Positions 1 to 6,148 of a stretch of 7,317 nt of DNA are shown one piece after another (the stretch's first letter is position 1; every line of letters begins with the position of its first letter). Source of the stretch: Lentisphaerota bacterium (GTDB lineage Bacteria; Verrucomicrobiota; Kiritimatiellia; UBA8416; JAFGIZ01); the NCBI GenBank assembly GCA_016929365.1, contig JAFGIZ010000127.1, forward strand, positions 1 through 7,317, given 5' to 3'. The position numbers and the translations under genes are program-made. The notes beneath the pieces were generated by a model, which did no database searches, was not told the DNA's origin, and worked only from the letters and a program-made list of their open reading frames with translations.

Positions 1-918
1 ACGGCCGGGAGCAGTCATTTCCGCGCGCCGGATATCATATACGAGCTGGATGGACGGCCGGGCTTCCGCAATCCCCGGTCCCGTCCCGGCCAGCACACCT
101 TCGTACACACGCGTGTGAAGCGCTTCAAACCCGCTTGAAAATTCGATCTCTTCGCCGTCCACGCACAGCGACCGGCAAGCATGCCGCCCGTCCCTCCGCA
201 CCGCATCGGGCAGATCGCCTTCGTCAACCGAAAGGAACCAGCGCACCCGGGCCCGCTCGAGTTCCAGGACCCCCGCCATTTTATCCGTCTGGCGTACATG
301 CACCGCGCTGGCCTCTGCCTCCCCAAACAGCCACAACACCAGATCGAAGAAATGAATCCCGATATTCATGGCCAGGCCGCCCGACTTCTCCTCCGCGCCT
401 TTCCACGAGATTCCGTACCACGCCCCGCGGCGGGTGATATACGTCAGGACCACGTCAGCCCGCCCCGTAAGCGCCCCTTTCTCGATCTGCGTCTTCAATG
501 TCCGCAAGGCCGGCAGGTGCCGAAGCTGCAGCACCGTGTAGACACGCGCCCCGTGCTCCTGTTCCAACTCCGCAAGCTGGTCCAGGTTCCACGGATTGAT
601 CACCAGCGGCTTCTCGCAGACGGCATGCGCGCCCAACCGCAACGCCAGCCGGACATGCGCGTCATGCAGGTAATTCGGCGAACAGATACTGATATAGTGC
701 GCCCGTTCCTCGTCCGAACGGCGCCGCAGTTTCTCCAAATGCCGGTCAAACCGTTCGATCTCGGTAAAGAAACGCGCTTCCGGAAAATAGGAATCGATCA
801 CGCCCACCGAATCATGCGGATCGCTGGCCGCCACAAGACGGTTTCCCGTCTCGCGAATCGCCCGCATGTGCCGCGGCGCCACGAACCCCGCCGCCCCGAT
901 CAAGGCAAAATTCGCCAT
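1..918 (-). CDS. wlbA: UDP-N-acetyl-2-amino-2-deoxy-glucuronate 3-dehydrogenase (WlbA/WbpB type), C-terminus cut by window edge
   Basis: The reading frame from ATG at 918 is open to base 1 and gives 306 residues with no stop. It is a Gfo/Idh/MocA-family oxidoreductase. The N-terminal Rossmann fold begins MANFALIGAAGFVAPRHMRA, the family's variant of the NAD-binding loop. Next come DSVGVIDSYFP (36-46), the SICSPNYLH strand (77-85), and the catalytic CEKP motif with E102-K103-P104. A C-terminal alpha/beta domain follows, with LTYITRRGAWY (158-168), NIGIHFFD (185-192, H189 the probable active-site His) and ARVRWFLSVD (223-232). These blocks match P. aeruginosa WbpB and Bordetella WlbA, which oxidise C-3 of UDP-GlcNAcA with NAD on the way to 2,3-diacetamido-uronic acids of surface polysaccharides. 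WbpB is about 316 residues long, so only some ten residues should be missing. The Shine-Dalgarno is weak (GGTGG, 4 nt from ATG). It follows the tRNA-Arg gene by 65 bp. Family assignment is firm; the exact sugar substrate is inferred from similarity. Confidence 0.9.
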   Translation of the reverse strand, partial: MANFALIGAAGFVAPRHMRAIRETGNRLVAASDPHDSVGVIDSYFPEARFFTEIERFDRHLEKLRRRSDEERAHYISICSPNYLHDAHVRLALRLGAHAVCEKPLVINPWNLDQLAELEQEHGARVYTVLQLRHLPALRTLKTQIEKGALTGRADVVLTYITRRGAWYGISWKGAEEKSGGLAMNIGIHFFDLVLWLFGEAEASAVHVRQTDKMAGVLELERARVRWFLSVDEGDLPDAVRRDGRHACRSLCVDGEEIEFSSGFEALHTRVYEGVLAGTGPGIAEARPSIQLVYDIRRAEMTAPGR

Positions 919-924
919 ATACCA

Positions 925-937
925 CCCGGTGCCCGGG
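925..937 (-). other. Small GC hairpin just upstream of wlbA
   Basis: On the minus strand CCCGG, a 3-nt loop GCA and CCGGG can form a 5-bp hairpin. Its 3' arm overlaps the weak GGTGG Shine-Dalgarno of wlbA. It could modestly mask the ribosome binding site, but hairpins this short are common in GC-rich DNA and the regulatory reading is speculative. There is no U-tract, so it is not a terminator for the tRNA transcript. The rest of the 65-bp tRNA-wlbA gap is purine/G-rich with nothing else recognisable. Confidence 0.2.
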
Positions 938-983
938 AACGACAGACGTACCAACCGCCGCCTGCCCCTTCCCCCGCACGATG

Positions 984-1057
984 TGCGCCTGGCGTGGCTC
1001 GAACACGCGACCTACAGCTCCGGAGGCTGTCGCTCTATCCATCTGAGCTACAGGCGC
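984..1057 (-). tRNA. tRNA-Arg, anticodon CCG (decodes CGG)
   Basis: A 74-nt cloverleaf can be folded by eye on the minus strand. The acceptor arms GCGCCTG (1057-1051) and CAGGCGC (991-985) pair perfectly. The D-stem is GCTC/GAGC around a 9-nt loop containing the invariant GG. The anticodon stem is ACAGC/GCTGT around the loop CTCCGGA, giving anticodon CCG. The variable loop is AGGTC. The T-stem GCGTG/CACGC closes the loop TTCGAGC. The discriminator is A73. A20 in the D-loop and C35 in the anticodon are the known arginine identity elements of bacterial tRNA-Arg. The 3' CCA is not encoded, since the genome reads CAT after the discriminator, so it must be added by tRNA nucleotidyltransferase. The gene lies 77 bp after metG and has its own promoter-like sequence. 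No U-rich terminator follows, so the transcript may run into wlbA. Confidence 0.97.
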
Positions 1058-1089
1058 ATGGAAAACAACCGGCCCGTTATCAGCGCCCG

Positions 1090-1118
1090 ATACTCGCACG
1101 ATTCGTCCGGCGCGTCAA
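1090..1118 (-). promoter_or_regulatory. Candidate sigma70 promoter for tRNA-Arg with GC-rich discriminator
   Basis: In the metG-tRNA gap the minus strand has TTGACG (1118-1113, five of six matches to the -35 consensus). A 17-nt spacer separates it from GAGTAT (1095-1090), a weak -10 that keeps the A at position 2 and the final AT. The bases after the -10 are CGGGCGC. Such a GC-rich discriminator is the hallmark of stringently controlled stable-RNA promoters. Initiation about 7 nt downstream would give a leader of roughly 25 nt before the tRNA 5' end at 1057, to be trimmed by RNase P. Assignment rests on consensus matching only. Confidence 0.5.
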
Positions 1119-1134
1119 TGCCCGGGCCGCACGC

Positions 1135-3081
1135 TCAGCTGACCGCGCTGCCGCCGGGCACATCACCATCCACGGTAACCAGGCGCAACGTGTCTCCGCT
1201 CGATGCCGCCAGCAGCATGCCCCGCGATTCCACGCCGCGAATCGTGGCCGGCTTCAGATTGGCCACCACCACGATCGTCCTTCCCGCCAGGTCCTCCGGC
1301 TTGTAGTGCCGCGCAATTCCCGCGACGATCTGCCGCTTTTCGCCGCCCACGTCGATCTGCAGCCTGAGCAGCTTGTCGGCGCCTTCCACCTTTTCGGCCG
1401 AGTCTATCCGCGCCGTTCTCAAATCCAGCTTCTCGAAATCCGCGTACGTTATCTCCACCTTCTCCTCCTTGCTTCGCTCCGGCCGGCGGCCCGCACCGCC
1501 CGTTCGCCGCCCTTCTGTTCCGCCGGGCGCGTCCGTCCCGCTTGCATCCTGAATACGCGGGAAGAGACTCCGCATCTCCCCGATCCTCACGCCGGCGCCC
1601 AGCACCCCCCATTCCTGCAGGCGCCCCATATCGGGGGCCCGCTCCCGCACGCCCAGCGCGCGCCGCAGCTCGGCCATCTTGTTCGGCATAACCGGGAACA
1701 GGAGCCCGCTCACAATGCGCAGCGCCTCCGCCGCATGATACAGAACGGTCGCCGTATCCTCCAACCGTCCTTCCCTACCCAGGTCCCACGGCCGGCGCCG
1801 CTCCATGTAACGGTTGACCTCGCGCGTCAGCCCCGCCACGCGCGCCAGCCCCTCGTCCAGGCGCATGCCTTCAACCGCGGCGCCCACCGACCCGGCCGTC
1901 TCCAGGGCCGCTTTCCGCAACGCGATTTCGTCACCGCCCGCTGCGCCATCCGCCGGCTCCGGTATGCACCCGCCGCCGTATTTCCCGATGAGCTTCATCA
2001 CCCGGTTCAACAGGTTCCCGAGGTCATTGGCCAGATCGGCGTTGTAGCGACGGACAAACGCCTCTTCCGTAAAACTCGCATCCTGCCCCAGGGTCATCTC
2101 CGCCATCAGGAAATAGCGGAACGGATCCACGCCGTAGCGCTCGGCAAATGCCATCGGGTTCACCACGTTCCCGCTGGACTTGCTCATCTTGTCGCGCCCC
2201 ACGAGCCACCAGCCGTGCGCAAAAATCGTCTGCGGCAGGGGCAACCCCATCGCTTTCAACATCGTCGGCCAGTACACGGTATGGGTCGTGAGAATGTCCT
2301 TGCCGATCAGGTGATACGTGGCCGGCCACCAGCGTTCGAACCGCGTCCGGTCCTCCGGGTACCCGATCGCGCTGATGTAGTTCACCAGCGCGTCAAACCA
2401 GACATAGGTCACGTAATCCGCGTCGAACGGCAGTTCGATGCCCCAGGTCAAACGGTTTTTCGGACGCGAGATGCACAGATCGTTCAACGGCTGCCGTAAA
2501 AACCCCAGGGTCTCGTTCCTCCGGAAATCCGGCTGGATGAAACCGGGTCGCTCCCGGATCGTCCGGATCAGCCAGTCCTGGTACGCGCTCATGCGGAAGA
2601 AGTAATTGGCCTCGCGAATCCGTTCCACGACACGGCCGCAGCCCGGCTCCGGACAGCACCCGTCTTTGAGGTCCTTGTCCGTGTAGAATCGCTCGCAGGT
2701 AACGCAGTACCACCCGTCGTACTCCGCCCGGTAAATCTCGTCGCGGTTGTAGAGATCCTGCAGGATCTGCTGCACAACCCGCGTATGACGCGCTTCCGTC
2801 GTGCGGATAAAATCGTCGCTGGTAATCTCCAGCCGCCGCCACAGGTCCTGGAAACGCACTACCGTACGGTCCGCCTGCTCGCGCGGTGTAATCCCGGCCG
2901 CCTCGGCGGCGCGCTGCACCTTCTGTCCGTGTTCGTCCGTGCCGGTCAGGAAAAACGTCGGCGTCCCCATGAGGCGGTGATACCGCGCCAGCACATCCGC
3001 CAGGATCGTCGTGTACGCGTGCCCGATGTGCGGCCGGTCGTTCACATAGTAAATGGGCGTGGTAACGTAAAAGGACTGCAT
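1135..3081 (-). CDS. metG: Methionine--tRNA ligase (MetRS) with C-terminal tRNA-binding domain
   Basis: This 648-residue class I aminoacyl-tRNA synthetase activates methionine with ATP and charges initiator and elongator tRNA-Met in the cytoplasm. The Rossmann catalytic domain opens with FYVTTPIYYVND and carries the HIGH signature at 18-21 (PHIGHAY). A connective-peptide insert has a single zinc knuckle, probably C126, C129, C143 and C148 (CVTC then CPEPGC), resembling the one-zinc Thermus-type enzyme. WFDALVNYIS (228-237) and the KMSKS loop (298-302) follow. A helical anticodon-binding domain covers about 340-505. A charged, Gly/Arg-rich linker (about 511-542) leads to a Trbp111/EMAP-II-like OB-fold from about 545 to the end (DFEKLDLRTARI, VAGIARHY, ANLKPATIRGVESRGM), used for dimerisation and tRNA binding. 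Length is normal for bacterial MetRS with this appendix. The ATG at 3081 has an excellent Shine-Dalgarno overlapping the priA stop, 8 nt upstream, so the two are probably cotranscribed and translationally coupled. No defect seen. Confidence 0.98.
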   Translation of the reverse strand: MQSFYVTTPIYYVNDRPHIGHAYTTILADVLARYHRLMGTPTFFLTGTDEHGQKVQRAAEAAGITPREQADRTVVRFQDLWRRLEITSDDFIRTTEARHTRVVQQILQDLYNRDEIYRAEYDGWYCVTCERFYTDKDLKDGCCPEPGCGRVVERIREANYFFRMSAYQDWLIRTIRERPGFIQPDFRRNETLGFLRQPLNDLCISRPKNRLTWGIELPFDADYVTYVWFDALVNYISAIGYPEDRTRFERWWPATYHLIGKDILTTHTVYWPTMLKAMGLPLPQTIFAHGWWLVGRDKMSKSSGNVVNPMAFAERYGVDPFRYFLMAEMTLGQDASFTEEAFVRRYNADLANDLGNLLNRVMKLIGKYGGGCIPEPADGAAGGDEIALRKAALETAGSVGAAVEGMRLDEGLARVAGLTREVNRYMERRRPWDLGREGRLEDTATVLYHAAEALRIVSGLLFPVMPNKMAELRRALGVRERAPDMGRLQEWGVLGAGVRIGEMRSLFPRIQDASGTDAPGGTEGRRTGGAGRRPERSKEEKVEITYADFEKLDLRTARIDSAEKVEGADKLLRLQIDVGGEKRQIVAGIARHYKPEDLAGRTIVVVANLKPATIRGVESRGMLLAASSGDTLRLVTVDGDVPGGSAVS

Positions 3082-3083
3082 AT

Positions 3084-3091
3084 CTCTTCCT
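3084..3091 (-). promoter_or_regulatory. metG Shine-Dalgarno overlapping the priA stop codon
   Basis: The minus strand reads TAGGAAGAGATATG here. TAG is the priA stop, AGGA begins within it, and the spacing from AGGA to the metG ATG is 6 nt. The arrangement fixes the metG start and suggests that ribosomes terminating on priA can reinitiate on metG. Confidence 0.85.
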
Positions 3092-5348
3092 ATAACAAAC
3101 TGACCGCGTCAACGTCCACCGCAACCGTTACCGCGCGGGGCAGTTTCAGACCCGCGAGGACATCCCGTACGGTCCGCGTCAGGCCCACCCCCGAGGCCGC
3201 ACGCGCCATCACCTGGTAGCGATACGCCCCCTTCGCGCGCGCCAGCGGCGCCGGCGCCCCCTCGGACACCCGCGCCTTTTCGCCCAGCGCCGCCTGCAGC
3301 TTCTTCGCAAACAGCGACGCGCAATAGGCGACCGTGTTTTCCGATTTCCCCTTGAAGCCCACGTTGACCAGGTGCGTAAACGGCGGATAGTCCAGCTCGC
3401 GGCGGAAAGCAAGCTCTTCAGCACAGAACCCCTCGTAATCCAGGCGGCGGGCCGCCTGCACAGCCGGATGAAACGGCGTGTAGGTCTGTACAATGACCTC
3501 GCCGGGCATCTCTCCCCGGCCTGCCCGGCCCGCCACCTGGGCCAGCAGCTGAAACGTGCGCTCCCCGGCGCGAAAATCGGGCAGGTGCAGGCTCAAATCC
3601 GCGTAAACCACCCCCACCAGGGTGACATTCGGGAAATGCAGGCCCTTCGCGATCATCTGCGTGCCGATCAGAATGTCGACAGTGCCGGTCCGCACGTCGC
3701 CCAGGATACGGTGGTAGGCGTCCTTGCCGGCCGTGCTGTCGGCGTCCATCCGCGCCAGGCGCGCTTGCGGGAAACACTTGGCCAGCGCGCTCTCCAGCCG
3801 CTGCGTCCCCGCGCCGGCATACCGAAACGCCGGATCGCCGCATCCCGGACACCGCGCCGGCACCCGGCGTGTGCCGCCGCAGATATGGCACACCATGCGC
3901 TCCCGGCTGCGGTGATACGTGTACGATACGCTGCACCGGTCGCACCGTAATACCTCCCCGCACTTCGGACACACCAGCGACGTCGCAAACCCGCGCCGGT
4001 TGAGAAACAGGATGACCTGCTCCGCCCGGTCAAGCCGCTGCCGTATGGCGTCCAGCAGCTCGCGCGAAAACAGGGACGCCCGGCCCGCCGACCGCGCGAC
4101 GCGCATATCCACCACGCGCACCGGCGGCATCGTCCGGTTGTCCGCGCGGTGCGGCAAAACCGCCAGACGGTACTTTCCCGTGGACGCGTTATGCCATGAC
4201 TCCAGCGACGGCGTCGCCGAGCCAAGCACCACGGCGCAGCCCTCCATGCGCCCGCGCATCACCGCCACGTCGCGCGCATGGTAACGCGGAGCCTCATCCT
4301 GCTTGTAGGTGCCCTCGTGCTCCTCGTCCACGACGATCAGGCCCGGATTCCGCACGGGGGCAAACACCGCCGACCGCGCCCCGACCACAATCGGCGCCTT
4401 CCCGTCCCGTATGCGATGCCATTCGTCATGGCGCTCGCCTTCCGACAAGTGACTGTGCAACACCGCGATCCTGTCGCCGAAGCGCGCCCGGAACCGCTCC
4501 ACGGTCTGCGGCGTCAGCGAAATCTCCGGGACCAGCACGATCGCGCCCTGTCCCCGTTCCAGGACGTGCCCTATCGCCTGGAGATAGACTTCCGTCTTCC
4601 CGCTCCCGGTAACCCCGTAGAGCAACACGACATGCCCCCCGGAACCCGCCTGCCCCGGCGCCGTGACGGCCGCGGCGGAAGCACGCGGCCGGCCCGCCTG
4701 GCCGTCGATGCAGGTGCAAATCGCCTCGAGCGCCGCCTCCTGCTCACGCATCAGCTTCAAGGGCCGCGTCGGCAGAATCGTCCGCGCTCCCGCCGGCGTC
4801 CGCGCCAGGGGCTCCGGCCCGATCCGCACCAGCCCCTTCCGCGCCAGCGCCTTGACCGGCGCGTCGCTGATGCCCAGCGCGTCCGTCAGCTCCTGCAGAA
4901 AAAGGCCCCCGCCCCGTGCCTCCAGCGCGTCCAGAACGGCCTTCTGCTTCTCCGACAGCCGCCCCCCCGATTCCGGGGCCGGTCCGCCGGCACACCGCAC
5001 ATGCAGCCGCTGACGGTACTGCTTTCCCCGGCGCCGCACGACACCCGGCAGCACCGTGCGCACCGCCCGCTCCAGCGGTGCGCCATAGTAGTCCGCCATC
5101 CAGCGCGCCAGCTTCAGGATTCCCTCCCCGACAAACGGCTCGCGGTCCGCCAGCGCCGCAACGGCCTTCAGGTCACCCCGCTCGGAACGGTCCGCCAGAC
5201 CCACGACATATCCCGTCCGCCGCGCCCGGCCAAACGGCACCGTCACACGCGACCCCACCCGCACGGCCCCCGCCAGCTCTGCCGGTATGCGGTAATCGAA
5301 GGTCTTGTCGCCCCCGCGGTCTACCGTGACTTTTGCTATCGCAGGCAC
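3090..5348 (-). CDS. priA: Primosomal protein N' (replication restart helicase PriA), GTG start
   Basis: PriA is a 3'-to-5' superfamily 2 DNA helicase that recognises stalled forks and D-loops and starts primosome assembly for replication restart. From GTG at 5348 the protein has 752 residues, within the family's usual 730-810. The N-terminal 3'-DNA-binding domain (about 1-105) begins PAIAKVTVDRGGDKTFDYRIP. A winged-helix region follows (about 130-175). Helicase motifs are Walker A GVTGSGKT (245-252), DEEH (341-344), GSATPS (376-381), GTQMIAKGLHFP (562-573) and QVAGRAGRG (604-612). All eight zinc cysteines are present as four CxxC pairs (460/463, 469/472, 487/490, 500/503). The C-terminal domain runs from about 640. 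The frame stays open upstream into the prepilin gene, but that extension would translate a terminator hairpin and has no family similarity. GTG at 5348 is therefore the only start that preserves the conserved N-terminus. No Shine-Dalgarno precedes it; the bases before it are the terminator U-tract. It is followed by metG after 8 nt. Confidence 0.96.
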   Translation of the reverse strand: MPAIAKVTVDRGGDKTFDYRIPAELAGAVRVGSRVTVPFGRARRTGYVVGLADRSERGDLKAVAALADREPFVGEGILKLARWMADYYGAPLERAVRTVLPGVVRRRGKQYRQRLHVRCAGGPAPESGGRLSEKQKAVLDALEARGGGLFLQELTDALGISDAPVKALARKGLVRIGPEPLARTPAGARTILPTRPLKLMREQEAALEAICTCIDGQAGRPRASAAAVTAPGQAGSGGHVVLLYGVTGSGKTEVYLQAIGHVLERGQGAIVLVPEISLTPQTVERFRARFGDRIAVLHSHLSEGERHDEWHRIRDGKAPIVVGARSAVFAPVRNPGLIVVDEEHEGTYKQDEAPRYHARDVAVMRGRMEGCAVVLGSATPSLESWHNASTGKYRLAVLPHRADNRTMPPVRVVDMRVARSAGRASLFSRELLDAIRQRLDRAEQVILFLNRRGFATSLVCPKCGEVLRCDRCSVSYTYHRSRERMVCHICGGTRRVPARCPGCGDPAFRYAGAGTQRLESALAKCFPQARLARMDADSTAGKDAYHRILGDVRTGTVDILIGTQMIAKGLHFPNVTLVGVVYADLSLHLPDFRAGERTFQLLAQVAGRAGRGEMPGEVIVQTYTPFHPAVQAARRLDYEGFCAEELAFRRELDYPPFTHLVNVGFKGKSENTVAYCASLFAKKLQAALGEKARVSEGAPAPLARAKGAYRYQVMARAASGVGLTRTVRDVLAGLKLPRAVTVAVDVDAVSLL

Positions 5349-5350
5349 AT

Positions 5351-5385
5351 AAAAAAAGCCGGAAGCGCCGCGGCGCTTCCGGCTT
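5351..5385 (-). terminator. Strong rho-independent terminator of the prepilin-like gene
   Basis: On the minus strand a perfect 30-nt palindrome (5385-5356) is followed by an uninterrupted run of T. Each arm can be read as AAGCCGGAAGCGC, with CGCG as a tetraloop, giving a 13-bp stem of very high GC content. Seven T residues (5357-5351) follow, two of which also pair at the stem base. It lies 19 bp after the prepilin stop codon. On the plus strand the palindrome is followed by CCCCTT, so it should terminate in one direction only. The T-tract ends just 2 nt before the priA GTG. Confidence 0.93.
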
Positions 5386-5404
5386 CCCCTTAACTCCCCG
5401 AAGA

Positions 5405-6061
5405 CTAGATGCCGGTCCGCAAAACGGGATTCACCGCGTCCACCTGATTGAACTGGCTCATGACCTGCGGCACCAGCTTGCGCCCGGTCCCGCCGATCGT
5501 AATCAGCACGCAACCCCGGTCGCCGAACGGACGCGAACGCGGATCGGTGGGGTCGCTGACCAGCGTATGCGTTTCACCCAGCACGTCACCCGGCGTGTCC
5601 ACGTTCCGCGTAAACAGAAACGGAACCAGGTCGTTGCTGCTTTCGGGCGACAAGTCCGCCGTCACGCACCAGGCGTTGTTCTCCGCTGCAAAATCGGCGC
5701 TGTTCGTGCCCGACGCAGGCGGCACCCGGGGGCCCGCGAGAAACGACCAGTCCGGCACCTTCACAAAACCCTGCTCGACGGCGTAAATAAAATAATCCGT
5801 CGAGGTCGCCGCGTAGTTCGTCGAGGACGAGACTGGAAACGGAGACTCCAGCCCCAACACGAAACGCTCGCTGTCGGACTGGTACAGCCCGACGTACAGG
5901 TCGCGCCCGTTGCTCATCATGGTGGTCATCAGCGAGGACGTCCTCGCCTTCTGCACCGCCGGGAGCAGCAGCCCGGCCAGAACCCCGATGATCGCAATCA
6001 CGACCAGCAACTCGATCAACGTAAACGCTTTGACTCTATTCCACACGCCTGTCCGGGTCAT
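5405..6061 (-). CDS. Prepilin-type N-terminal methylation/cleavage domain protein (type II secretion/type IV pilin-like pseudopilin)
   Basis: This 218-residue protein starts with a short positively charged leader (MTRTGVWNRVKA) followed by the class III signal FTLIELLVVIAIIGVLAGLL. Prepilin peptidase is expected to cut between A12 and F13, leaving an N-methylated Phe with the conserved Glu at mature position 5 (E17). Alanine at -1 replaces the usual glycine. Residues 13-33 form the single hydrophobic helix that anchors the subunit in the membrane and packs in the pilus core, leading into PAVQKAR. The remainder is a Ser/Thr/Asn-rich globular domain with NNAWCV (128-133), PFLFTRN (147-153), PFGDRGCVLIT (178-188) and two cysteines (C132, C184) that could form a disulfide. 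I associate this type with PVC-superphylum bacteria, which often carry many copies. Its machine (type II secretion, type IV pilus or other) cannot be told from here because no assembly gene is nearby. The start is supported by AGAGGA 7 nt upstream, and a strong terminator follows, so it is probably monocistronic. Confidence 0.87.
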   Translation of the reverse strand: MTRTGVWNRVKAFTLIELLVVIAIIGVLAGLLLPAVQKARTSSLMTTMMSNGRDLYVGLYQSDSERFVLGLESPFPVSSSTNYAATSTDYFIYAVEQGFVKVPDWSFLAGPRVPPASGTNSADFAAENNAWCVTADLSPESSNDLVPFLFTRNVDTPGDVLGETHTLVSDPTDPRSRPFGDRGCVLITIGGTGRKLVPQVMSQFNQVDAVNPVLRTGI

Positions 6062-6068
6062 ACCACAA

Positions 6069-6074
6069 TCCTCT
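6069..6074 (-). promoter_or_regulatory. Shine-Dalgarno of the prepilin-like gene
   Basis: AGAGGA on the minus strand lies 7 nt before the ATG at 6061, an optimal spacing that fixes this start. Upstream, TATATC (6087-6082) could be a -10 element, but I find no convincing -35 at a suitable distance, so I do not call a promoter. Confidence 0.75.
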
Positions 6075-6117
6075 CAATTTGATATATCTTGGGGGAAGCC
6101 CTACGAGCTTCACAATC

Positions 6118-6138
6118 GGGCGGATGATCGCACCGCCC
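6118..6138 (-). terminator. Possible weak hairpin after argD (no U-tract)
   Basis: Ten bases past the argD stop, the minus strand has GGGCGG (6138-6133), a 9-nt loop and CCGCCC (6123-6118), a 6-bp all-GC stem. The bases after it are GATTGTGAAG, so there is no U-tract and it is not a classical intrinsic terminator. It could help end or stabilise the argD transcript, or be chance in GC-rich DNA. The remainder of this 87-bp gap shows only the ribosome binding site of the next gene. Confidence 0.3.
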
Positions 6139-6148
6139 CGCCCATGCG

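Noticed and set aside
812..1099. A 95-codon minus-strand frame containing AQMDRATASGAVGRVFEPR
   Set aside because: That peptide is simply the tRNA-Arg gene read as codons, a well-known spurious annotation. The rest overlaps the wlbA start in another frame.
1058..1134. Intrinsic terminator after metG
   Set aside because: The GCCCGGGC palindrome and nearby GC pairs are short and no U-tract follows, so I cannot support a terminator there.
866..1306. Plus-strand frame with the peptide LAWLEHATYSSGGCRSIHLSY
   Set aside because: This is the opposite-strand reading of the same tRNA plus antisense metG, and is not a gene.
181..2499. A 772-codon open frame on the plus strand spanning the wlbA, tRNA and metG region
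   Set aside because: It is antisense to two firmly identified genes and a tRNA. Its translation is dominated by Arg, Pro, His and Gln with no recognisable domain, as expected from the reverse of GC-rich coding DNA.
2641..2720. Cysteine-rich stretch in metG as a possible fused zinc-finger domain
   Set aside because: The CxxC and CPEPGC cysteines lie where MetRS zinc knuckles normally sit in the connective-peptide insert.
4278..5393. A 371-codon plus-strand frame opposite priA
   Set aside because: It is antisense to conserved PriA domains, rich in Arg/Pro/His, with no family signature.
5349..5513. Upstream extension of priA to an ATG at 5513
   Set aside because: The added 55 residues overlap the prepilin gene and read through the terminator hairpin and U-tract. 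They have no similarity to PriA N-termini, while the conserved N-terminal segment starts right after GTG 5348.
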